From the NCBI GenBank assembly GCA_020638095.1, contig JACKJF010000003.1, positions 1,364,001 to 1,428,000 of the forward strand: 64,000 nt of DNA, in the 5' to 3' direction. The stretch's first letter is position 1. Each line of letters starts with the position of its first letter. Source of the DNA: Hyphomicrobiaceae bacterium (GTDB lineage: Bacteria; Pseudomonadota; Alphaproteobacteria; Rhizobiales; Devosiaceae). A program made the position numbers and the translations under genes. This document shows, piece by piece, positions 52,100-60,136 of this stretch. Under the pieces are notes generated by a model. That model searched no databases, was not told where the DNA came from, and saw nothing but the letters and a program-made list of their open reading frames with translations.

Positions 52100-54250
52100 C
52101 TATTGCACCGCCGGCTCGGTCGTTTCAGTCAGAGCGGCGGACACGATGCTCGCTCCGCCCGCGCTGCGGGCCTGATCGAACAACAAGGACAAATCCATGA
52201 GTTTTTGCGCGGCCTGCGGCTGCAAGGTCGGCGGCCGCTCCTGCCCTGCCGTACCGTCGTCCGCCACGACGATCGCGGTGAAGGGCCTCGGTGTGAAGTC
52301 GACCCCGAAGAGCGGTTTGACCTCGATATTGGTGTGGGCGATTTCCATGAACTTCTGCCAGATCGTCGCGGGCAGTGATCCGCCGGTCACGCGATTGGTC
52401 TTGTGATAATCATCGTTGCCCATCCAGACCGCGGCGACATAGTTGCCCGTGTAACCGACGAACCAGGCGTCACGATAGTCGGACGTCGTTCCCGTCTTGC
52501 CAGCCGCAGGCACGCCATCAACCTGGGCCGCGCGGGCCGTGCCGTTGGTCACCACGTTGCGCAGGATTGAATTCATGTAGCGCGAAATCTTCTCGTCAAG
52601 CAAACGCTCGGGCGCAACCTGACGGTCATGTTCGTAGACCACGTCCCCACGCAAAGTTGTGATGCGGGTAATGCCGAACGCCGTCGCCTTCATGCCACCA
52701 TTGGCGAACACGGCAAATGCCGAAGCCATGTCCAGCGGCGAGACCGACACCACGCCGAGCGGCAAAGACCGGGTGATCGGGAAATCGTTGCGAATGCCAA
52801 GGCGGTGCGCCATTTCAGCAATCGGTTCGCGGCCGGTCTTGATCGAAAGCTTGACCGGGATCGTGTTGATCGACCTTGTCAGGGCGTTCCGGAGCGTCAC
52901 CGTGCCACTATAGGAATAGGCGTAGTTGTGCGGGCACCAGTTGCCGATGCAGACCGGTCCATCAACGATGGTGGTTTCGGGCGTGTAGCCTAGTTCCTCG
53001 AACGCCGTCGCATAAACGAATGGCTTGAACGAGGACCCGGGTTGCCGGTTGGGGGTGATGGCGCGGTTGAACTGGCTCTTGCCATAATCGACGCCACCGA
53101 CCATGGCGCGAACCGCTCCGTCGAGATCGGTCGCAACCAGCGCGGCCTGTTCGACATTGTAGTTGCGACCCGATTCCCGGATGACCGAAGTCACGGCCTG
53201 CTCGGCATAGTCCTGCAATTGCGGGTCGATGGTGGTGCGAACAATGAAGCCGATATCGTTGGTGCCGGCGACCAGCGTCTTGGTTTCCTCAAAGGCCCAG
53301 TCCAAAAAGTAGTTGGGACTTTCGAGTTCGTCGGAATGGTCAATCGGCGTCGCCGGATGGCGCCGGGCGGCGGTGACCTGGCCCTCTGTGTAAAAGCCCG
53401 CATCTACAAGGCGATTGAGAACGACGTTGGCGCGGCCGCGGGCTGCCGCCAGATCGATATGCGGCGCATATTTGGTCGGCGCCTTGAAAAGACCTGCAAG
53501 CATGGCGGCCTCGGCCATGTCGATGTCGCGCACGGATTTGCCGAAATAATATTCCGAGGCGGCAGCGACGCCAAAATTGCCGCCGCCCATATAGGCGCGG
53601 TCAAAGTAGAGCTTGAGAATCTCGTCCTTGGTGTAGTGCGTCTCGAGCCACACGGCGAGGAACGCCTCGTTGATCTTGCGCTCGATGGTGCGTTCGGAAC
53701 TCAGAAACAAGTTCTTGGCCAGCTGCTGGGTGATCGACGAGCCGCCCTGGAGGCTCGAGTCGCCCTGGGCGTTCGAAAGAATGGCGCGCAGCGTGCCGGC
53801 AATGTCGATGCCGAAATGCTCGTAGAAATGCTGATCCTCGGTGGCGATGGCTGCCTTGATCAGATAGTCGGGCAGGTCCTTGAGCTCATAGGAATTGTCG
53901 GCCCTGATACCGCGCCGCCCGATGACGTTGCCATAGCGATCAAGAAACGTGACGGCATAGTCTTCAACCGGGTTGAATTCGCCGCTCGCCGTTGCCTTGA
54001 ATGCAGGCTGGGCCAACGCGGTCATCAACACCATGCCGATGGCGAAGAACGTCAGTCCGTCCGAAATAAGCTCGGTGAGAAGCCGTTTGAACCCCTGAAC
54101 GTGAAAGCGCTGGAAAAAATCCTCAACCCGCTGGTAGCCGCGCCCAAGCGACTGGAAAAAGTCGTAGAGCGACGAGTCGATCAGCGCATCGGCCTGCAGC
54201 AGGCCGTCGCCCTTCTTGCGTTTTTTTCTGGTGAAAAACGGGTCTTGCAC
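52100..54250 (-). CDS. Penicillin-binding protein 1A (transglycosylase-transpeptidase)
   Basis: Class A PBP that polymerises and crosslinks peptidoglycan, 716 residues. A basic start (TRKKRKKGDG) and one membrane helix (about 60-80) precede the GT51 domain (EDQHFYEHFGID, GGSSITQQLAKNLFL) and the transpeptidase (SxxK in GSSFKPF, SxN in TRSINTIP, KTGT in AGKTGTTSDYRDAW). The 25-residue tail is Ala/Thr/Glu rich. GTG 54250 is the best start; a longer frame would run through the divergent YcgN-like gene. Followed by two DUF genes. Confidence 0.92.
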   Translation of the reverse strand: MQDPFFTRKKRKKGDGLLQADALIDSSLYDFFQSLGRGYQRVEDFFQRFHVQGFKRLLTELISDGLTFFAIGMVLMTALAQPAFKATASGEFNPVEDYAVTFLDRYGNVIGRRGIRADNSYELKDLPDYLIKAAIATEDQHFYEHFGIDIAGTLRAILSNAQGDSSLQGGSSITQQLAKNLFLSSERTIERKINEAFLAVWLETHYTKDEILKLYFDRAYMGGGNFGVAAASEYYFGKSVRDIDMAEAAMLAGLFKAPTKYAPHIDLAAARGRANVVLNRLVDAGFYTEGQVTAARRHPATPIDHSDELESPNYFLDWAFEETKTLVAGTNDIGFIVRTTIDPQLQDYAEQAVTSVIRESGRNYNVEQAALVATDLDGAVRAMVGGVDYGKSQFNRAITPNRQPGSSFKPFVYATAFEELGYTPETTIVDGPVCIGNWCPHNYAYSYSGTVTLRNALTRSINTIPVKLSIKTGREPIAEMAHRLGIRNDFPITRSLPLGVVSVSPLDMASAFAVFANGGMKATAFGITRITTLRGDVVYEHDRQVAPERLLDEKISRYMNSILRNVVTNGTARAAQVDGVPAAGKTGTTSDYRDAWFVGYTGNYVAAVWMGNDDYHKTNRVTGGSLPATIWQKFMEIAHTNIEVKPLFGVDFTPRPFTAIVVADDGTAGQERPPTLQPQAAQKLMDLSLLFDQARSAGGASIVSAALTETTEPAVQ

Positions 54251-54364
54251 GCCTAAACCCCAACCGTCGCGCCCAACCTTTTGACTTCGCTGGAACAAAA
54301 AGCAAGTGTTTTGCCCGAGCATAGTTGACTTTGCGGCAAATGCTTGTCGCGGGCCGGAGAACCA

Positions 54365-54817
54365 ATGACCGCCTTCTGGGAAATCAAGACACTGGAGGAA
54401 ATGTCGCCTGAGGAATGGGAGTCGCTGTGTGACGGCTGCGGGCGCTGCTGCCTGCTCAAACTCGAGGATGAAGACACGGGCGAAACCTACACCTCCAACG
54501 TGCGCTGCAAGCTCCTTAACGGTCACACCTGCCGGTGCACCGACTATGCCAACCGGCAGGACCTTGTGCCTGACTGCATCCGCCTCGACCCTGAAGCGGT
54601 CAGGACGCTTGGATGGATTCCGAAGACCTGCGCCTATCGCCGGGTGGCTGAGGGACGCGGCCTGGCCTGGTGGCATCCGCTGGTTTCGGGAACGAAACAG
54701 ACCGTGATCGATGCCGGCATTTCGGTCAGGAGCCGCACCGTTTCGGAAACGGAGGTCAAGCCCGGCGAATGGGAAGACCACGTCGCCGAATGGCCATCGT
54801 TCGACCCGGACGAGTAG
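54365..54817 (+). CDS. YcgN-like cysteine cluster protein (UPF0260)
   Basis: 150 residues, cytoplasmic. The cysteine pattern CDGCGRCC (about 22-29), then VRCKLL, HTCRC, DCIRL and KTCAYRR matches the YcgN/YkgJ family, thought to bind zinc or an iron-sulfur cluster. Divergent from PBP1A. ATG 54365 has GGAG. Confidence 0.85.
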   Translation: MTAFWEIKTLEEMSPEEWESLCDGCGRCCLLKLEDEDTGETYTSNVRCKLLNGHTCRCTDYANRQDLVPDCIRLDPEAVRTLGWIPKTCAYRRVAEGRGLAWWHPLVSGTKQTVIDAGISVRSRTVSETEVKPGEWEDHVAEWPSFDPDE

Positions 54818-54914
54818 ACGTTTCAAGAACTTATCCCCGCGTCACGGTCCGGGTGTAGGTTTCAGGCATGGTCGATGAATTGCGGCCGATGCAGGCAACC
54901 CCGACCGACATCCC

Positions 54915-55196
54915 ATGGCATCCACATCGAGCGCCGCGAACCGGCGGCGGCTGATCCACCGTCTCGAGATGCTGCTCGAAAAACAGGTCACCGAAATGGA
55001 AAATGGAACGCTCGACCAGGGACCCGACAAGGAAATCGCCTTGCTCGGAACGCTGGCTCGCACCCTCGAAAAACTGATCGAACTCGACGAGAAGCAGAAG
55101 CCGGCCAAAACCCGCAAGCCGGCCAATATCGAAATGGCGGAGTTGCGGAAGAAACTTGCGGACCGAATACGGGCGCTTGAAAGCAAGCCGGCTTGA
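54915..55196 (+). CDS. Small coiled-coil protein, probable gene transfer agent g1 (small terminase)
   Basis: 93 residues, highly charged and helical (RLIHRLEMLLEKQVTEMENG, LLGTLARTLEKLIELDEKQ), ending in a Lys/Arg-rich helix. By size, helical content and its position directly before a terminase with a TTGA overlap, it fits the g1 small-terminase gene of RcGTA-like agents. The sequence alone does not prove the family. It looks intact, but its partner is cut. Confidence 0.55.
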   Translation: MASTSSAANRRRLIHRLEMLLEKQVTEMENGTLDQGPDKEIALLGTLARTLEKLIELDEKQKPAKTRKPANIEMAELRKKLADRIRALESKPA

Positions 55197-55729
55197 AGCC
55201 CGACACCGCGGAGGGCCTCGTCGCTCGGCTAAGCGACGATGAAGTCCGGGCACTGGTTCATGACTGGCGAACCTGGGCACGGCCCGAACAATTGCCGCCC
55301 GAGGGCGACTGGCTGACCTGGCTGCTGCTCGGTGGGCGCGGTTCTGGAAAGACACGCGCCGGCGCCGAATGGGTGCAGGAACTTGCCTGGTCCGATCCGC
55401 CGGTCACGCCGATTGCGCTGGTCGCCGAGACGCTCAACCAGGCTCAAAGCGTCATGGTCGAGGGCGTGTCGGGAATTCTGAACACTGGGCAGCAGGACCG
55501 GCGACCGAAATTCGATGCCGGCCGCAATGCCCTGATCTGGCCGAACGGGACGGTGGCGCGGCTGATGTCGGCGAGCCAACCCGAGAGCTTTCGCGGTCCG
55601 CAATTTGCCGCCGCCTGGTGCGATGACCTACATCGTCGCGCTTGCCATGCTCGCGGCAGGGCTGGCGCAACTTGCGGGTGTGGACCTGCCCGGGTTCGAA
55701 GACAAGTCGGCGCTCAACCTTGTGTTTGA
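55193..55729 (+). pseudogene. Truncated gene transfer agent terminase large subunit (g2 remnant)
   Basis: The first about 145 residues match the N-terminal ATPase part of the RcGTA-type terminase: WARPEQLPP, Walker A LLGGRGSGKTRAGAEW, VMVEGVSGIL, and PESFRGPQFAAAWCDD. Homology stops at about 55626, just where WCDEL normally continues into the rest of the ATPase and nuclease (over 250 more residues). The remaining 33 codons are Arg/Cys rich and read through another frame's gene (see 55623-55778). TTG 55193 overlaps the upstream gene. A deletion rather than a single frameshift is indicated. Confidence 0.75.
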
Positions 55730-55778
55730 CGCTCTTGCAGTCATTTTCCTGCGTCATGGTGTGGCCAAGCTTGCTTAG
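55623..55778 (+). pseudogene. 51-codon remnant, probable tail of a membrane protein from the lost cluster
   Basis: An open frame (MTYIVALAMLAAGLAQLAGVD...) with a hydrophobic first half and an amphipathic FDALAVIFLRHGVAKLA end. It starts at the point where terminase homology stops, in another frame. It reads like the C-terminus of a larger membrane or lysis-type protein, joined here by the deletion. A source gene cannot be named from this length. Confidence 0.45.
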
Positions 55779-55851
55779 ACGCGGCGAGTGGCGTGCGGGT
55801 TCAAACAAATCGTTCATTTTCAGTTCAGGCGCGCGAACATAGGGTGCGTCC

Positions 55852-56175
55852 ATGATGAACACGCACCCCTTTCGAAAAATGGCCGCTGCTGCGCTACTCG
55901 GACTCATGACGCTCGGATTTGCCGGGGCCGCGTCGGCCCAGGCTGTGGATCAGTGCGTCTCCAATGCCGACGCAAATGCGGCGGTCCGCTCTGGACAGAT
56001 TCTCAAGCTGCCCCAGGCGCTCAATGTTGCCGGCGTGCAGCGCAGTGCCCAGGTGCTCAACCAGCAGGTCTGCTACGTCGACGGCCAGCTTGCCTATGTG
56101 CTGAGCGTCCTCGAAAGCTCGGGTGAGACACGCCAATTGATCTTGCATGGCAGCGACGGAACTCCCTACAATTAG
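55852..56175 (+). CDS. FeuN-like small periplasmic protein
   Basis: 107 residues. The signal peptide cuts after ASAQA (about residue 23). The mature 80-residue domain has two cysteines (DQCVSN and QVCYVDG), probably bridged, and a strand pattern YVLSVLESSGETRQLILHG like a PepSY-type fold. It lies 26 bases before the response regulator. In Sinorhizobium, FeuN is a small periplasmic inhibitor encoded just before feuP-feuQ, and size and place fit. Called by context, with moderate certainty. Confidence 0.6.
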   Translation: MMNTHPFRKMAAAALLGLMTLGFAGAASAQAVDQCVSNADANAAVRSGQILKLPQALNVAGVQRSAQVLNQQVCYVDGQLAYVLSVLESSGETRQLILHGSDGTPYN

Positions 56176-56201
56176 TCTTGCGACGGGTTCGGGAGGTCAT
56201 C

Positions 56202-56861
56202 ATGCGTGTTCTGGTTGTCGAAGACGACAAGGATCTCAATCGCCAGATCAAGGATGCGCTCTCTGAGGCCGGTTACGTGGTCGACGTTGCCTTCGATGGC
56301 GAGGAAGGCCACTTTCTCGGCGATACCGAACCCTATGACGCGGTTGTCCTCGATATCGGCCTGCCACAGATGGACGGGCTGAGCGTTCTTGAAGAGTGGC
56401 GCCGCAACGACCGGAAGATGCCGGTTCTCCTGCTGACCGCGCGCGACCGCTGGTCCGACAAGGTGCAGGGGATCGACGCCGGAGCCGACGATTACGTGGC
56501 CAAGCCCTTTCATATGGAAGAAGTGCTGGCCCGAATCCGCGCCTTGGTGCGCCGCGCCGCGGGCCACGCCTCCAACGAGATCGAAGTCGGTCCGGTTCGC
56601 CTCGACGCCAAGGCGGGCCGGGTGACGGTCGACGGCAAGGCACTCAAGCTGACCTCCCACGAATTCCGCCTGCTCGCCTATCTCATCCACCACAAGGGCG
56701 AAGTCATTTCCCGGACCGAGCTGACCGAGCATCTCTACGATCAGGACTTCGACCGCGATTCCAACACGATCGAGGTCTTTGTCGGCCGCCTGCGCAAGAA
56801 GCTGCCGGACAATTTTATCGAAACCGTTCGGGGTCTGGGCTATCAGATCACCGGCGGGTAG
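56202..56861 (+). CDS. OmpR-type response regulator (FeuP-like)
   Basis: 219 residues. Receiver domain with acidic pair EDD, phospho-acceptor in VVLDIGLP (about residue 51) and lysine in AKPFH. Winged-helix output domain (about 125-218) with LTSHEFRLLAYLI, NTIEVFVGRLRKKL and VRGLGYQI. A GGGAGG site precedes ATG 56202. Closely followed by its kinase gene. The best-known rhizobial parallel is FeuP, which controls osmotic adaptation and cyclic glucan export. Confidence 0.85.
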   Translation: MRVLVVEDDKDLNRQIKDALSEAGYVVDVAFDGEEGHFLGDTEPYDAVVLDIGLPQMDGLSVLEEWRRNDRKMPVLLLTARDRWSDKVQGIDAGADDYVAKPFHMEEVLARIRALVRRAAGHASNEIEVGPVRLDAKAGRVTVDGKALKLTSHEFRLLAYLIHHKGEVISRTELTEHLYDQDFDRDSNTIEVFVGRLRKKLPDNFIETVRGLGYQITGG

Positions 56862-56870
56862 GGCCGTCCG

Positions 56871-58217
56871 ATGGGCAGAGGCTCGATTGCAGCGCGGCTG
56901 TTTGCCCTTTCGGCCGCGTGGCTTGTTATCGCGCTTGTCGCGACCGCGTTCCTTCTGACCGAACTCTATTCGCGCGCGCTCGACGCCGCGATGATCGACA
57001 ATCTAAATTTCAATCTTGAAACCCTGGTCGGACGCACGCTGAACGAACAGGATGTCGCAAGTGCCTCTCTGCAGGCCGCCGATCCGCGGTTCGAACGCAC
57101 AGGTTCGGGTTATTATTGGGAAATTCGAACCGAGGGCGGCATTGTCGTCAACACGTCCAAATCGCTTCTTGGCTCTATCCTGCCTGCCGTTGACTCAACG
57201 TTCGACGAGTCCGGACGCCGGAGCGCGGTCGCCCGCGACGATTTCGACACCAATATCCGCATCGTCGAACGGCGAATCGGCCTGCCGTCGGGAACCTATC
57301 TGTTCGCGGTCACCGGCAATCTCGATGAAAATACCGCGCTGACCGACAACTTCCGATGGCAGGCCATTCTCGTGCTGGTTGCCGTCGGCGCGGCACTTGC
57401 CGTCATGTCGGCGCTCGTGGCGCGGGTGGCGCTTCGGCCGGTCGAAAAGCTCCGCTCCGAGATGGAAGACGTGCGCGACGGCACGAATTCCGAGATCGCC
57501 GGACAATATCCGCGCGAGCTCGCGCCCTTGGCACAGGAAGTCAACGAGTTGCTGCGCTCAAACGCCCAGATCGTTGAACGCGCGCGGGCCCAGGTCGGCA
57601 ATCTGGCGCACGGGCTCAAAACACCGCTTGCCGTGCTGCGCAACGAAGCGGAAAGCCGGAGCGAACCGCTGGCACTCGCTGTCCGCGAGCAGACGAACCG
57701 CATGACGGATATCGTTTCGACTTATCTAGATCGGGCGCGGCTTGCCGCACGCACCGCCGTGGTTGGCAAGCGGGCCGACGCCCAGCAGACGCTCACGCGC
57801 CTCGTGCGCGTCATGCAAAAGATCCATCCCGATCGCCAGCTCATGCTGAACGAGGTTGCGCCATTGTGGTTTCGTGGCGACGAAGCCGACTTCGAAGAAA
57901 TCGCCGGCAACCTGCTCGACAACGCATGCAAGTTCGCAAAAAATACCGTTGAGGTCAGCCTGCGGGCACATCCGGAAGGACGGCGGCAGATACGCCTCTT
58001 GATCGACGATGACGGACCTGGCCTTACCGAAGCAGAACGGCATCAGGTTCTCCGTCGCGGCGTCAGGCTGGACGAAAAGGTTCAGGGCAGCGGGCTGGGC
58101 CTCGACATCGTCAAGGAGTTGATCGACATCTATGGTGGTACGCTGCAGCTTGGCCCGTCCGACCTGGGCGGCTTGTCGGTGACGCTCGATCTTCCTGCCG
58201 CAAAATCACCATCTTGA
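56871..58217 (+). CDS. Sensor histidine kinase (FeuQ/PhoQ-like)
   Basis: 448 residues with two membrane segments (about 12-35 and 163-185) around a periplasmic domain of about 125 residues. The phospho-accepting histidine is in NLAHGLKTPLAVL, with the GLKTP variant typical of FeuQ/PhoQ kinases. N box LLDNACKFA and GSGLGLDIV complete the ATPase. It follows the regulator by 9 bases. A FeuN-like protein would inhibit it from the periplasm. Confidence 0.85.
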   Translation: MGRGSIAARLFALSAAWLVIALVATAFLLTELYSRALDAAMIDNLNFNLETLVGRTLNEQDVASASLQAADPRFERTGSGYYWEIRTEGGIVVNTSKSLLGSILPAVDSTFDESGRRSAVARDDFDTNIRIVERRIGLPSGTYLFAVTGNLDENTALTDNFRWQAILVLVAVGAALAVMSALVARVALRPVEKLRSEMEDVRDGTNSEIAGQYPRELAPLAQEVNELLRSNAQIVERARAQVGNLAHGLKTPLAVLRNEAESRSEPLALAVREQTNRMTDIVSTYLDRARLAARTAVVGKRADAQQTLTRLVRVMQKIHPDRQLMLNEVAPLWFRGDEADFEEIAGNLLDNACKFAKNTVEVSLRAHPEGRRQIRLLIDDDGPGLTEAERHQVLRRGVRLDEKVQGSGLGLDIVKELIDIYGGTLQLGPSDLGGLSVTLDLPAAKSPS

Positions 58218-58256
58218 GACCGGATAGGGGGGCCGGCCCAGTTTCCCGGATTGTTC

Positions 58257-58748
58257 ATGTCGCCTCGTCTGCAACTGCCTTTGACTTTTGTGCTTCTCGC
58301 TACCTTGTCCGGGTGCATGGGCGGAGGCATGCCCGCATCAAATAGCGGGCCATACTTCGGCGCGAGCACGCAGCCCACCGATCAACAGACGGTCGCGGCG
58401 CTTCCAACGCTGCCTCAAGCGGCTTCGACCGCTGTCTCCGTTTCGTCGGTTGACGCTCAGTTGCAGTCCTTCATCGACCCGGCCGCGCTCGCCAAGATGT
58501 CCGACAAGGACAAACAGGAGGCAGCGAGCGCGCAATATTTCGCCATGCAGACTGGCCGGCCCGGCGCGCCGCGCTATTGGAGCGGCGATAGCGGCGCCAA
58601 AGGGGCCGTCACGGTGGGCCCATTCGTGCGGGTCAACGAGCGCGACTGCCGCGAATTCCAGCACACCGTAACCATCAATGGCACCGACTACGCCAAGTCG
58701 GGAACAAGCTGTCGCGAAGATGGAAACTGGCTGGTCGCGGAAAGCTGA
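58257..58748 (+). CDS. Surface-antigen-type lipoprotein
   Basis: 163 residues. The signal peptide ends in the lipobox TLSGC (about residue 21). The C-terminal third (GPFVRVNERDCREFQHTV..NGTDY..SGTSCREDGNWLV) is the pattern seen in RT0821/17-kDa surface antigen proteins. The middle is Ala/Gln rich. ATG 58257 is chosen over TTG 58251. It may be co-transcribed with the kinase upstream. Confidence 0.7.
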   Translation: MSPRLQLPLTFVLLATLSGCMGGGMPASNSGPYFGASTQPTDQQTVAALPTLPQAASTAVSVSSVDAQLQSFIDPAALAKMSDKDKQEAASAQYFAMQTGRPGAPRYWSGDSGAKGAVTVGPFVRVNERDCREFQHTVTINGTDYAKSGTSCREDGNWLVAES

Positions 58749-58850
58749 TTTCCCCGGGCGCCACGCGGTTCTGGTTCCCGTTTTCGAACAATGATTTGTT
58801 TACGCGACTTCACCTAAAATAGACGCCAGTCCGCTTAACTCGCGTCAATC

Positions 58851-60113
58851 ATGAATGTAGCTGCCACCAGCCCCTTGCCGGGCGCGAACAAGACCCACGC
58901 TGCGGGCGACCCCGCGGCGGCGCAGCTCGTCACACCTGAGGTCACACCCCGCCAGATCGTGACACATCTGATCGGCCCGGTTCTGATCGACGGGCCGGAC
59001 CTGGTCTATTGCGAAGGCGCGATCCGCACCGAGGCGGCCATTGCCGCCTGGAACTGGATGGTGCGCGACATCGATCCTCAACTTCCCAGTTATGCCGCCA
59101 TTGCGCTGAAGCCGGGCACGCCCATCGGCACCGATGAACGATTTGCGCGGCTGCTCGGAGACCTCGTCGCGGCCCAGCACCGGACAGCGAGCGAAAGCCC
59201 AGCTGCCCTGCACCGCCTTGGCGTTCAGCTGGGCGGCGAGTACATGCTCGAAATGCTCCCCGCCTTCCAGTCGGCGCTGCGCAACCTCAAGCTCATTCAC
59301 CAGGCGGCTCATTTCGGCAAGACGCTCAATGGAATCACGGACCGCCATGCGCTTGCGGTGACGCTCAAATCCCTGCCGGTAGAGGACCATCTGCTGACCA
59401 TGCAACTGGCGCTTGCCGCCGTGGGGCAGGTAACCAACCCGCAGGTAGTCGGCGAAGGCATCATTGTCGCGGCTGGCGGCAGCCAGCCGGCCCGTGTGCA
59501 GCAGGCGGGACTGAAATCATTCGTCGACGCCATCATCGCGCACGCCCAGCATCAGATCGGCAATCTCAAGAGCGCTCGTGGCCACTTCACCGACATCGAC
59601 CTTTCCTGCCGGGTCATCGGCCGGTTCCACAAACTAATGCGTGCCATCGCTCCCATTGTCGAAGAAGATCGCCGGTCATTCTGGTATGCCAACGTCACGC
59701 GCCTTGTCGGCCACCTGAGCGACCTGCTCAGGCCCCGCATCGAAGAAGTCGATGCGCAAATCCGGCGTGGATTGCGTCCGGCCCGGCTGGGCACCGATGC
59801 GCTCGACCGCGACGGCCTCCTCGACGCACTCAACAGCATGTATCTGCTTCAGGCGGCACGCGACGCCCGAGAATCCCTTGCCCTCAACCAGGCAATCGAG
59901 ACCGCCTGGCTGCATACGGGACAGACCTGCGAGGTGCTCGGCACCCGGCTGCTGGACCGTCTGCGCGAACACCCTCATGATACCGTCACCCAGGATCGCG
60001 TCAGCTTTTGCGCGAAGATCGCAGCCGTACGCTTTTCCCAGGAATATGCCGAAGTTCTGGAGCGGGCGCGGGACTCGATCATGCGCAACGGCACGACCGG
60101 GACGGATATCTGA
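58851..60113 (+). CDS. Hypothetical protein, unknown function
   Basis: 420 residues, no signal peptide or clear membrane segment, mostly alpha-helical by eye with many Ala, Leu and Arg. I do not recognise a domain. The N-terminal 30 residues are Pro/Ala rich, and the C-terminal end carries two Arg-rich helices. ATG 58851 is preceded by a weak site. It converges on the FAD gene with 23 bases between. The reading frame uses codons like its neighbours, so it is probably a real gene. Confidence 0.7.
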   Translation: MNVAATSPLPGANKTHAAGDPAAAQLVTPEVTPRQIVTHLIGPVLIDGPDLVYCEGAIRTEAAIAAWNWMVRDIDPQLPSYAAIALKPGTPIGTDERFARLLGDLVAAQHRTASESPAALHRLGVQLGGEYMLEMLPAFQSALRNLKLIHQAAHFGKTLNGITDRHALAVTLKSLPVEDHLLTMQLALAAVGQVTNPQVVGEGIIVAAGGSQPARVQQAGLKSFVDAIIAHAQHQIGNLKSARGHFTDIDLSCRVIGRFHKLMRAIAPIVEEDRRSFWYANVTRLVGHLSDLLRPRIEEVDAQIRRGLRPARLGTDALDRDGLLDALNSMYLLQAARDARESLALNQAIETAWLHTGQTCEVLGTRLLDRLREHPHDTVTQDRVSFCAKIAAVRFSQEYAEVLERARDSIMRNGTTGTDI

Positions 60114-60136
60114 CGCCAAATCCCGCCTGACGTGTG

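Noticed and set aside
53042..54256. 404-codon plus-strand frame
   Set aside because: Opposite PBP1A, which shows all catalytic motifs. No ribosome site or family match.
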